13,748 nt of DNA from Bacteroidales bacterium. GTDB lineage: Bacteria; Bacteroidota; Bacteroidia; Bacteroidales; Muribaculaceae. The position numbers and the translations under genes were made by a program. The stretch spans positions 1-13,748 of the forward strand of contig CAAGDX010000027.1 of the NCBI GenBank assembly GCA_900768685.1, given 5' to 3'. Within the stretch, counting starts at the first letter, position 1. Each line of letters starts with the position of its first letter. This document shows positions 1-7,185 of this stretch, piece after piece. A model generated the notes under the pieces. The model saw only the letters and a list, made by a program, of their open reading frames with translations. It ran no database searches and was not told the DNA's origin.

Positions 1-1
1 A

Positions 2-1342
2 ACTTTGCAGGAGCGTGAAGATGAGATTGACTCGCTTTTTGAGCAACAAAAAATTTCCGAGCAAGAGAAAAATGCACTTTACCAAAAACTTTATGCTGAT
101 GAGCAAAACAGTCAAAAACTGGTTGAGGAAATGGCAGAACGCTACGCCAAAACGGACTTTGACCAAATAGATGAATTTCAGCGACAAGTGACCAACCTTA
201 TTATTAACGGAGAACTGGAAAAGGCAGATTCTTTGTTGAATACAAAAGGAAATATTGAGGAGCAAATCCGTGAGAATCAGCAACTTGATGAGGCGAACCG
301 CAGAGAACGTGAAGAACTTTCCCAGCGTGAAGACAACCTCACGAAATCCGAGGCTTTCAGCACCAAAACCAAGGAAGACCTTGCTGCCCGCTGTTACAGC
401 AAATATGAGATTTATGCTACGAAGCACAAAAATGATTCCGCTGCCTATTATCTTGAACTTCGTGCAAGTATTGATACAACGAATGTGGAGTGGAATTTGA
501 GGGCAGGAAAATACATACTGGAATATAAGGCTGAATATAATAGAGCAATGAGTTTGTTTGAACGCGGTCTTAGAAATTGTAATAGAAAAGATTTAGAATC
601 CACTTGTTATAATCTTATCGGCTACGTTTACCATGTTTTACACAATTTCAATACTGCCCTTGAATACTACGAAAAATCTTTGGATATAAGATTAAGTCTT
701 TATGGAGAACAACACTCAAGTGTGGCTACAATTTATAACAATATTGGTGGCGTTTACGAAATTTTGAAAGATTATTCAAAAGCCTTGGAATATTATGAAA
801 AGGCGTTGTCTATTAAAATTTCTCTTTTGGGAGATAATAGTGTAGAGATTGCTACAAGTTATAATAATATTGGTGGAATATATGATAACCTTAATGATTT
901 TGAAAAAGCATTAGAATATTATAATAAGTCGTTAGAGATTAGAATTTTATTTTATGGGGAGAACCACAAAGACGTTGCTAAAGTATATAATAATATAGGA
1001 GCTGCTTTTCATAAACAAAACAATTTTGAGAAAGCTTTAGAGTATTATGAAAAGGCATTAGGTATTGATATCGTAATTTTTGGTGAGAAACATCCGAATG
1101 TGGCAATTCTTTATGGAAATATATTAACTGCAAATTACAAACTTTGCAGTTATGACAAGGCTTTAGAATATGCTCAAAAATTTTTTAATGTAAATTTGAG
1201 CCTATATGGAGAAATTCATCCAAAAGTACAAGTTTCTTATAAATTACTTTATCTTTGTTACACCAAACTTGGCAACGCTGAAAAAGCGGAAGAATGCAGA
1301 CTGAAGGCGGAGGAAATAAAGGCGGCATTGGAGCAGAAATAG
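2..1342 (+). CDS. TPR-repeat protein (kinesin-light-chain-type repeats), 5' end off the window
   Basis: This is the C-terminal part of a longer protein. The frame is open to the first base, and the first possible start is a TTG at base 5 that lies in a coiled-coil stretch, so the true start is probably upstream. About the first 120 visible residues are charged and helical (Glu/Gln/Lys rich) and look like coiled coil. From about residue 200 there are five consecutive 42-residue TPRs, each opening with ALEYYEK-like helices and carrying YNNIG-like cores (e.g. ALEYYEKALSI, VATIYNNIGGVY). The 42-residue period is that of kinesin-light-chain/TPR_12 repeats. TPRs bind proteins, so a scaffold role is likely, but the partner is unknown. 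From memory, related Bacteroidales proteins have an N-terminal carboxypeptidase-regulatory-like domain and are exported; neither can be checked here. The repeat half is visibly more AT-rich than the coiled-coil half. The hydrolase gene begins 48 bases downstream with no obvious terminator between. Confidence 0.85.
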   Translation, partial: TLQEREDEIDSLFEQQKISEQEKNALYQKLYADEQNSQKLVEEMAERYAKTDFDQIDEFQRQVTNLIINGELEKADSLLNTKGNIEEQIRENQQLDEANRREREELSQREDNLTKSEAFSTKTKEDLAARCYSKYEIYATKHKNDSAAYYLELRASIDTTNVEWNLRAGKYILEYKAEYNRAMSLFERGLRNCNRKDLESTCYNLIGYVYHVLHNFNTALEYYEKSLDIRLSLYGEQHSSVATIYNNIGGVYEILKDYSKALEYYEKALSIKISLLGDNSVEIATSYNNIGGIYDNLNDFEKALEYYNKSLEIRILFYGENHKDVAKVYNNIGAAFHKQNNFEKALEYYEKALGIDIVIFGEKHPNVAILYGNILTANYKLCSYDKALEYAQKFFNVNLSLYGEIHPKVQVSYKLLYLCYTKLGNAEKAEECRLKAEEIKAALEQK

Positions 1343-1390
1343 CGAAAATTTGCCGGGAAATGGTATTTGTGTTATAAAGGATATACAAAA

Positions 1391-2356
1391 ATGAAGAGAA
1401 TAATTGAAATGTTGATAGTGGCAATGGTATCTTTGGCGGCAAATGCAGTGGCAAAAGACATTGAGGTGGTGACGGATACATTTCGGTTGCCGGGGGTGCT
1501 GGAGATGCCGGAAAATGCGGTGGGAAAGGTGCCATGCGTGGTGTTTGTGCATGGGTCCGGACCAAATGACCGTGATGAAACGCTTGGACCAAACAAGTTT
1601 TTTAAGGACTTGGCAGATAGCCTGGCGGTAAACGGCATTGCATCAGTGCGTTACGATAAACGTACGTTGGTGTATCGGGCAAATTTCGTGCCTGAGGGCA
1701 AGCAAGCGAATTATGATTTCGAGACTATAGATGATGCCGTTTCCGCTCTGAAAATGGCAATGGAAATGCCGGAAATAGATAGCGAAAGGGTGTATGTTTT
1801 GGGTCACAGCCTGGGTGCGATGCTTGCTCCCGAGATTGCACGTCGCGTGCCGGGAATTGCAGGCGTGATAATGGTGGCGCCTCCGGCTCAGAAATTGCCG
1901 GAAATGATTGAATATCAGTGCGATTACCTCAAAGGTATTTATGCGGAACTTGGTGCCTCTGATGCTGTGGCGATGATGGAGCAGATGAAAAAGCAGGCAG
2001 AAAATGCACAGAAACTTGGTACTCCGGAATATGATGCGGAAATAGGTTTGCCGCAAGGCTTGACGGAGAGTTACATCGAGGCGGATAAGGTATACGACCC
2101 TGTGTCAACGGCTAAAGGCTTGACTTGCAGAATGTTTCTGCTCTTTGGTATGAGGGATTATCAGGTGCCATATACGCAGTATGCCATTTGGCAGCGAGGA
2201 CTTGCGAGCAATAAAAATGCCATTGTAAAGATGTATTTCGGTCTTAATCACCTGATGCGGGCAGGTCAGGGCAAGCCCACGCCGCTGGACTATTCGCAAA
2301 AAACGGCAATGGCTGCAGAGCCTGCACAAGACATCGTGACGTTTATTGCAAAATAA
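1391..2356 (+). CDS. Exported alpha/beta hydrolase (serine esterase/peptidase-like)
   Basis: A 321-residue alpha/beta hydrolase. The ATG at 1391 is preferred over an in-frame upstream start at 1367 because it opens a clean signal peptide: KR, then a hydrophobic core, then NAVA before Lys22, giving a likely signal peptidase I site after residue 21. The mature enzyme would act in the periplasm or envelope. Seen in the sequence: oxyanion-type HGSG at 54-57, nucleophile elbow GHSLG with Ser140, an acid in FGMRDYQVP (Asp256), and the catalytic His in FGLNHLM (His287). Order and spacing fit a complete Ser-Asp-His triad, with a helical lid-like insertion at about residues 165-230. The family includes esterases, acyl-hydrolases and dipeptidyl-peptidase-like enzymes, so the substrate cannot be named. 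No clear TAnnTTTG promoter lies in the 48-base gap upstream, so it may be co-transcribed with the TPR gene. No hairpin terminator was seen after the stop. Confidence 0.88.
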   Translation: MKRIIEMLIVAMVSLAANAVAKDIEVVTDTFRLPGVLEMPENAVGKVPCVVFVHGSGPNDRDETLGPNKFFKDLADSLAVNGIASVRYDKRTLVYRANFVPEGKQANYDFETIDDAVSALKMAMEMPEIDSERVYVLGHSLGAMLAPEIARRVPGIAGVIMVAPPAQKLPEMIEYQCDYLKGIYAELGASDAVAMMEQMKKQAENAQKLGTPEYDAEIGLPQGLTESYIEADKVYDPVSTAKGLTCRMFLLFGMRDYQVPYTQYAIWQRGLASNKNAIVKMYFGLNHLMRAGQGKPTPLDYSQKTAMAAEPAQDIVTFIAK

Positions 2357-2394
2357 ATAGCGGCAAAAGGTATAGCAGAGTCAAAAATAATGAT

Positions 2395-2402
2395 TATCTT
2401 TG
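2395..2402 (+). promoter_or_regulatory. Putative -7 promoter box of the thioredoxin gene
   Basis: TATCTTTG, followed by C, matches the Bacteroidetes -7 consensus TAnnTTTG and lies 48 bases before the thioredoxin ATG. No TTTG is visible at the expected -33 distance, so this is a half-supported promoter. It suggests thioredoxin can be transcribed separately from the hydrolase. Confidence 0.45.
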
Positions 2403-2450
2403 CAAAACAAACAGAACTTTAATACTAAAACCTAAGAAACAAAAAACATT

Positions 2451-2774
2451 ATGGCATTTCAATTCACAGATGCGAACGTAGAAGAAATAATTGCGTCAGG
2501 CAAACCGGTAGTAGTTGACTTTTGGGCAACATGGTGTGGTCCATGTATGTCTATGGCACCAATAATTGATGAGGTAGCAGCAGAATTTGAAGGTCAAGCC
2601 GTGATAGGCAAATACAATGTGGAAGACGAGTCTGATTTTGCTTCAGAAAATCGTGTAATGTCGCTTCCAACGATTCTTTTCTTCAAAAACGGTAGCAAAA
2701 CGGCTATCCGCCTCACCGGCAGCCAGAGCAAAGAAACTCTCGTGGCAAAGGTGAAAGAGCTTCTTGCACTTTAA
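2451..2774 (+). CDS. trxA: Thioredoxin
   Basis: A 107-residue protein, the normal length for a single-domain cytoplasmic thioredoxin with no signal peptide. It is a protein disulfide reductase that passes electrons from thioredoxin reductase to ribonucleotide reductase, peroxiredoxins and other targets. The active site WCGPC is complete (Cys29, Cys32), preceded by VVDFWAT (buried Asp23). The cis-proline loop SLPT (Pro73) and following LFFKNG strand are also typical. Small departures from the commonest form are Met at the position after the second Cys, where Lys is usual, and VMSLPT where VRSIPT is usual; neither should stop activity. It has its own -7 box upstream and an intrinsic terminator just after the stop, so it probably forms a one-gene unit. 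The symbol is by family; genomes in this group often have several thioredoxins. Confidence 0.93.
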   Translation: MAFQFTDANVEEIIASGKPVVVDFWATWCGPCMSMAPIIDEVAAEFEGQAVIGKYNVEDESDFASENRVMSLPTILFFKNGSKTAIRLTGSQSKETLVAKVKELLAL

Positions 2775-2777
2775 GAG

Positions 2778-2820
2778 CACGAAAGTGGCAAAATTCTTTT
2801 TGTTGCCACTTCCGTGTTTT
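2778..2820 (+). terminator. Intrinsic terminator after thioredoxin
   Basis: An 8-bp perfect stem (AGTGGCAA at 2784-2791 with TTGCCACT at 2803-2810) is extended by CACG/CGTG (2778-2781 with 2813-2816) across a short imperfect step, and is followed directly by TTTT. It begins three bases after the trxA stop and separates trxA from the next gene. Confidence 0.8.
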
Positions 2821-2877
2821 CTCATAATACATATACTAAGGCGAACTGAAAAAAGCATATTTTTTTGGTTCGGATTT

Positions 2878-2889
2878 GTAAATATTTAC
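2878..2889. promoter_or_regulatory. 12-bp palindrome upstream of the membrane receptor-like gene
   Basis: GTAAATATTTAC is a perfect palindrome ending 14 bases before the ATG at 2904. It could be a dimeric-repressor site or chance in AT-rich DNA. No consensus TAnnTTTG box is visible between the trxA terminator and this gene; the nearest variant is TA followed by a T-run and G at about 2858. Confidence 0.25.
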
Positions 2890-2903
2890 CTACACAGTCT
2901 ATC

Positions 2904-4421
2904 ATGGAAGAACGTAAGATACGAGTATTTATAGCCGGTTCCACCACTCTGAAGGAAGAGCGAAATATCTTCAAAATCATTGCAAGTGACTTGAACAATG
3001 AGTTTGAGCACATGGGGATTGTATTCAAGATAAAAAGTTATGAATCCGTGGGCAATCAGCAGGAAGACTATAACGATTTTATCCGCAGCAAGGCAGACTT
3101 GATAATATTTGTTCTCAATGGCAGTATAGGTAAAACCACGGAGGAGGAATTCCGCATAGCCACGGATAGCATGCACAAGACGGGCTACCCGAAAATCCTG
3201 GCGTTTTATCGCACTCTGATTGGTGAGGACACCACGGAAAAGAGCTATCTGCGAGGCATCCTTATGGGTTGCACCGGTCAGTATCTTTCCGAGTACGAAA
3301 CAAAGGAAGACCTGATTGAAAAAGGCAAGCAGGAACTGCGACGTTTCGTGAAAAAGCATTTTGCAGAATTAGAACAGAAAAACGCCAAAACCGCTGAAAC
3401 AGCGGAGGAAAACACTCCGGAGCAGACCTGCATGGCTGAAAGTGTGCAGGGTGCGGAGACTTGCCGGGCAATGAAAAACAGGAGAAGATATGTCTATGCC
3501 GGTATAGCTGTTTTGTTTATAATAGCGGCATTTTTTACGGGCATTTGTTCGCACCGCAAGGTGATGACAAACATTCCGGCACTGATGTTTGTGGGCGGTG
3601 GTTCCGCTGCAAACTATATTGAGCAGAATTATAAGAATATAAATCTTTACGATTACGATAACGGCTACTATATCCACATGCCGAGCGGAAATGCGTGGTG
3701 GTGTCTGACGGAAGAGGTCGTATCAGACCCGGGTGAAGAGCACAGAAAGTTTTACCCTATCTGTCTTTCCGCCTCAAGGGCAGAAAGTGAGGATTTCCTG
3801 AGAAAAATCGTAACTCCGTCTGATTTTCTGAAAAAAGGGATAGTGATAGGGAAACAAATAGGGTGGGACACTCTTGCCGTCTATATTGAAAGCACTTCCT
3901 CAATTAAGTTCCCTGATGAGACGATAAGTATGGACAGTCTTGTCGCAATTGTCGATAATCAGAAATCGCGACATATTACGTGTTTTTCAACGTCGTTTAA
4001 TAGTGGCACAAGGCGGACATACGCAGCCAAACTGCTGGAGGTGGGTTGCGAGTTGGATACTACCAAAACGCAGCTTTTTTCCGAGTATTCAAGTGTACCG
4101 CAATTGAGAAAGGTGGAGGGAAATTCGTTCCTTCTGCTTGGTTCCAAGTATTATTCTTCCAAGAATACAAATATCACTATAGAGGGGGAGGAATCGAAGT
4201 CTGAGGTGAAGATGCGGCGGTATTACGTAGTGGATTCTGCGGGGCGTGCGATGATGAAGCCTATGTATATATATTTTATGGCATATCATTTTAGCTATTC
4301 CGAGGATGATACATACGATATTCCTGAAGAAACTATGAATTTCCTCAAGGAGCTAAATATAGAGGTTCCGAGTAGTGAAATAAAAAAGGTTGATAATTAT
4401 ACTATAATAAAGGAATTATAG
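2904..4421 (+). CDS. Membrane receptor-like fusion: DUF4062/TIR-like domain - TM - PstS-like solute-binding domain
   Basis: A 505-residue protein. The ATG at 2904 is chosen over a TTG at 2865 because the domain begins right after it. Residues 1-155 form a Rossmann-like module: strand KIRVFIAGSTTLKEER (5-20), QEDYNDFI (53-60), ADLIIFVLNG (64-73) and TEEEFRIA (79-86). This resembles DUF4062 and, more distantly, nucleoside deoxyribosyltransferase/TIR folds, with Glu82 in the position of their conserved acid. A charged linker (about 156-195) ends in NRRR, then one membrane helix (about 196-215), which by the positive-inside rule leaves the N-terminus cytoplasmic. Residues 222-505 resemble a PstS-type (class II) binding protein: FVGGGSAANYIE (229-240), PSGNAWW, YPICLSASR, NSGTRRT (366-372) and late KPMYIYF. 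A role in sensing a periplasmic ligand and acting on a cytoplasmic nucleotide is inference. It overlaps the convergent lipid kinase gene by 6 bases. Domain names rest on reading motifs; no search was run. Confidence 0.8.
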   Translation: MEERKIRVFIAGSTTLKEERNIFKIIASDLNNEFEHMGIVFKIKSYESVGNQQEDYNDFIRSKADLIIFVLNGSIGKTTEEEFRIATDSMHKTGYPKILAFYRTLIGEDTTEKSYLRGILMGCTGQYLSEYETKEDLIEKGKQELRRFVKKHFAELEQKNAKTAETAEENTPEQTCMAESVQGAETCRAMKNRRRYVYAGIAVLFIIAAFFTGICSHRKVMTNIPALMFVGGGSAANYIEQNYKNINLYDYDNGYYIHMPSGNAWWCLTEEVVSDPGEEHRKFYPICLSASRAESEDFLRKIVTPSDFLKKGIVIGKQIGWDTLAVYIESTSSIKFPDETISMDSLVAIVDNQKSRHITCFSTSFNSGTRRTYAAKLLEVGCELDTTKTQLFSEYSSVPQLRKVEGNSFLLLGSKYYSSKNTNITIEGEESKSEVKMRRYYVVDSAGRAMMKPMYIYFMAYHFSYSEDDTYDIPEETMNFLKELNIEVPSSEIKKVDNYTIIKEL

Positions 4422-5384
4422 TAAATCTTCTTCAAAGAGTCTTTTGAGTTTTGTAATCATTTCCGTCCAGCGGCTTTTGAGGGGTGTAATCACGGGACGA
4501 AATTCTTCGGTTTCCGTGGGGATGAAGGTGTGCAATCCGCCGTGGTGACAGAAGATGTCCAGTTCTTCACCCATGATGAGAGGCTCGCCGTCGATGTGTG
4601 CGGGTCCGGACTCTTTTCTGCGGATAGTGAGGTGATTAGTCTTGAAAGATTCAATAAGAATGTTGTTTTTAATAGTGCCGGACATGAGGTCTATACCCAC
4701 AACGGCTGTGCGGAGCATACTTCCGGCGTGTATGATAGTCACGTCAAGGAGCCCGTCCGTCATATCCGCCCCGGGAGCGATGTAAGCGTTGTTGCCATAC
4801 TGTGAAGCGTTGCAGCAAGCCACACAGAAAGCATTTTCCGTCAGTGTGTTTCCGTTTGCTTCAATCACGTATTCCGCAGTTTTATAGTTCAGGTATTCCT
4901 CAATAGTGCTTTTGAGGTACGTCATCAGTCCTCGGCGTTTCTGCTGCGCGAATTTCCAACTTACGGAGGCGTCAAATCCCATACCGAAAGTGCAGAAAAA
5001 CGGAGTGCCGTTCACTGTGCAATAGTCCAGATTCTCAATATTTTCTTTTGCGATAATTTCCAGTGCATCTTTCACGTCCATTGGGATGGAAAGGTGGCGT
5101 GCAAGACCGTTTCCGGAGCCAACGGGTAGAATACCGAAAGCAACATCCGTGTCTTTGAGCGCTTTAGCGGTTTCGTTTACAGTGCCATCACCCCCTGCGG
5201 CAATCACGCCGAAATATTTTTCTTTCACAGCCTCAATGCTGAAACGAGTGGCATCGCCTTTAGCGGTAGTATAACGGATGTCAAGGTCATAAATATCATC
5301 GAGCCGACGAGAAATCACGTCTTCCAGCCCGTTTTTATTTGTGGTACCTGACACAGGATTTATTATCACCAGCAGTTTCTTCAT
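4416..5384 (-). CDS. Diacylglycerol/lipid kinase, DagK/YegS family
   Basis: A 322-residue soluble kinase that phosphorylates a lipid such as diacylglycerol with ATP, feeding phosphatidate back to phospholipid synthesis. Seen: the N-terminal NPVSG loop (residues 9-13), the nucleotide-binding GGDGTVNE (64-71), LPVGSGNGLARHL about 25 residues later, and the C-terminal lobe with ADMTDGLLDV, all in family order. Length is near the usual 290-330. The ATG at 5384 is preferred to one at 5450 because MKKLLVIINPVSG is the standard opening of the family and because a TACCTTTG -7 box sits only 8 bases upstream, inside the extra segment. That would make the mRNA leaderless or nearly so. It converges with the receptor-like gene (6-base tail overlap) and diverges from rprX. 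The exact substrate (diacylglycerol, undecaprenol or sphingoid base) cannot be told from sequence; Bacteroidetes do make sphingolipids, so a long-chain base is possible. Confidence 0.92.
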   Translation of the reverse strand: MKKLLVIINPVSGTTNKNGLEDVISRRLDDIYDLDIRYTTAKGDATRFSIEAVKEKYFGVIAAGGDGTVNETAKALKDTDVAFGILPVGSGNGLARHLSIPMDVKDALEIIAKENIENLDYCTVNGTPFFCTFGMGFDASVSWKFAQQKRRGLMTYLKSTIEEYLNYKTAEYVIEANGNTLTENAFCVACCNASQYGNNAYIAPGADMTDGLLDVTIIHAGSMLRTAVVGIDLMSGTIKNNILIESFKTNHLTIRRKESGPAHIDGEPLIMGEELDIFCHHGGLHTFIPTETEEFRPVITPLKSRWTEMITKLKRLFEEDLL

Positions 5385-5392
5385 ATCGTCTG

Positions 5393-5400
5393 CAAAGGTA
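5393..5400 (-). promoter_or_regulatory. Putative -7 promoter box of the lipid kinase gene
   Basis: On the minus strand this reads TACCTTTG, then CA, matching TAnnTTTG. With transcription starting about 7 bases downstream, the first base would fall at or just before the ATG at 5384. No -33 TTTG is visible at the right distance. Confidence 0.45.
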
Positions 5401-5483
5401 ATGCATAATTTTCTAATATTTTTGGTAAATGTGGCAAAATTTCTTTCCATATTTTCCGAAAAATGAAATTTATTTCTGAGAAA

Positions 5484-5515
5484 TTTGCAAATTTCACACT
5501 TAAATGTTAATTTTG
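5484..5515 (+). promoter_or_regulatory. Putative rprXY promoter
   Basis: TTTG (5484-5487), 20 bases, TAATTTTG (5508-5515): both Bacteroidetes promoter elements at the standard spacing. Transcription would start near 5522, giving a leader of about 110 bases before rprX. The -7 box lies between two copies of AAATGTTAA (5502-5510 and 5521-5529). Confidence 0.6.
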
Positions 5516-5527
5516 CACCGAAATGTT

Positions 5528-5580
5528 AAAATTCAAGGGTGATTGTCAAATCTCGTAAAAGAAAATTCAAACAAAATTCA
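5528..5580 (+). repeat. AAAATTCA direct repeats in the rprX leader
   Basis: AAAATTCA occurs at 5528-5535, 5562-5569 and 5573-5580. The last two are 11 bases apart, the one-turn direct-repeat spacing used by OmpR-family regulators such as RprY. The region is AT-rich, so chance is possible. The rest of the 251-base gap between the two divergent genes holds only the promoters described and no gene. Confidence 0.35.
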
Positions 5581-5635
5581 GTTTTTTAACGTTTTATATA
5601 AAAACAATGTCTGATTTAACAAACAGAGGTCTGAA

Positions 5636-7171
5636 ATGAAAAAATCAACTATTTGGTTACTGACAATAGTGATGGCAATCACATTCGTGGGATTGCTGCT
5701 TGTTCAGATTATGTACCTTGAAAATATCGTCAAGATGCGAGACGACCAATTTCAGGAAAGTGTACGTCGCAGTTTGTTTATGGTTTCCCGCCAGTTGGAG
5801 CAAGATGAGGCTCGCCATTTTATAGATGAGGACCTCTCCCAGATAGAGGCAAGTTCCATTTATTCCCAATATGCCGACGGCAGTACGCCGCACCTGGGTG
5901 GTATAAAGTATTCTCTCACCACGGCAAGCGGTGTGAAAGCGGACCTTACCATTAAGGGCGATGCAGATGAAATCACGCGTATCCAGAGTAACGCACAGAG
6001 TGGGGTGACCGGTCACTACCAGTCGTTTCAGGAAGCACTTAAGGACAGATACAAATATCAGAAAGGCTTGATAGACGAGGTGCTGCTGAACATCATAAGC
6101 CAATCCAGCGAAAGACCTATGGAAGAACGTGCAGACACAGCCGTGATTCGCAAGTACTTCAAAACTCAGTTGGAAAATACAGGACTGAAATTGCCGTTTG
6201 AATTTGCGGTGGTAAACAAAAACGGTGTTGTCCAATATTCTACCGCTAATTATAATAAGGTGGAAAAAGAAGATGCCAACACGTTTACGCAAGGTCTTTT
6301 CAGCACAGACCCTGCTTCACGCAAATGTTTCCTGAAGGTGGTTTTCCCAAGCAAGAAAGACTATATCATGGCATCTACAAACTTTATGATACCGTCTTTT
6401 GTGTTTACTTTCGTGCTTCTGATAATCTTTGTTTACATCATCGTGCTTACATTCCGCCAAAAAAAGCTCACGGAGATGAAAAATGATTTTATAAACAATA
6501 TGACGCACGAGTTCAAGACGCCGATTTCCTCTATCTCCCTTGCCGCTCAGATGCTGAACGACGACACCGTGAGAAAATCACCGTCTATGCTCCAGCATAT
6601 CACCACTGTGATAATGGATGAGACAAAACGCCTGCGTTTCCAGGTGGAAAAAGTGCTGCAAATGTCTATGTTTGACCGCCATAACACAAGTATGAGACTC
6701 CAGGAAGTGGATGCAAATGCGGTGGTGGAAAGCGTGGTGCGTACGTTCAAACTCAAAGTGGAAAGTTACGGCGGACACATTGAGGCAAACACGGAAGCGG
6801 AAGACGGACTGGTGATGGTTGACGAAATGCACTTCACAAATGTGATTTTCAACTTGCTGGACAATGCGGTGAAATACCGCGACGAGGAGCGACCTCTGGA
6901 ACTAAAAGTGACTACTTCCAATCCTCAGGAAGACAAGCTCCAAATCACTATTTCCGACAACGGAATAGGCATCAAAAAAGAAGACTTAAAGCGTATTTTT
7001 GAAAGATTTTACCGCGTATCCACCGGAAACCGCCACGACGTGAAAGGCTTCGGACTCGGACTGGCATACGTGGAAAAAATAGTCTCCGCTCTCAAAGGCA
7101 CTATCAAAGCAGAGAGCGAAGTGAATCAAGGTTCGAAATTTATAATAACATTACCACTAATAAAAAATTAA
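5636..7171 (+). CDS. rprX: Membrane sensor histidine kinase, RprX-like
   Basis: A 511-residue sensor kinase. One membrane helix near residues 7-27 and a second at about 253-273 enclose a periplasmic sensing region of about 220 residues. The DHp domain follows the second helix almost directly (FRQKKLTEMKNDFINNMTHEFKTP), so no HAMP domain seems present. The phospho-accepting histidine is His291. The ATP-binding domain is complete: N box NLLDNAVKY (406-414), G1 DNGIGI (441-446), F box FERFYRV and G2 GFGLGLAYV (471-479). It autophosphorylates and passes phosphate to the regulator encoded 14 bases downstream. The opening MKKSTIW, the layout and especially the partner fit RprX of Bacteroides fragilis, described as a two-component sensor that altered porin expression when cloned in E. 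coli. The signal it detects is unknown. The gene symbol comes from recalled family resemblance. Confidence 0.9.
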   Translation: MKKSTIWLLTIVMAITFVGLLLVQIMYLENIVKMRDDQFQESVRRSLFMVSRQLEQDEARHFIDEDLSQIEASSIYSQYADGSTPHLGGIKYSLTTASGVKADLTIKGDADEITRIQSNAQSGVTGHYQSFQEALKDRYKYQKGLIDEVLLNIISQSSERPMEERADTAVIRKYFKTQLENTGLKLPFEFAVVNKNGVVQYSTANYNKVEKEDANTFTQGLFSTDPASRKCFLKVVFPSKKDYIMASTNFMIPSFVFTFVLLIIFVYIIVLTFRQKKLTEMKNDFINNMTHEFKTPISSISLAAQMLNDDTVRKSPSMLQHITTVIMDETKRLRFQVEKVLQMSMFDRHNTSMRLQEVDANAVVESVVRTFKLKVESYGGHIEANTEAEDGLVMVDEMHFTNVIFNLLDNAVKYRDEERPLELKVTTSNPQEDKLQITISDNGIGIKKEDLKRIFERFYRVSTGNRHDVKGFGLGLAYVEKIVSALKGTIKAESEVNQGSKFIITLPLIKN

Positions 7172-7185
7172 ATTTTTTTACGACT

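Noticed and set aside
1185..1638. Minus-strand open frames across the TPR/hydrolase junction
   Set aside because: They overlap two well-supported plus-strand genes, including the hydrolase signal peptide, and have low-complexity His/Pro/Ser-rich translations.
2865..2903. Upstream TTG start for the receptor-like gene
   Set aside because: The added 13 residues are unlike the domain start, and an ATG at 2904 sits directly before it.
5385..5450. Upstream ATG at 5450 as the lipid kinase start
   Set aside because: The extra 22 residues precede the normal family opening and overlap the only good promoter box.
5657..6292. Minus-strand open frame of 211 codons
   Set aside because: Antisense to the rprX sensor domain, which has clear motifs in its own frame; no promoter or recognisable domain.
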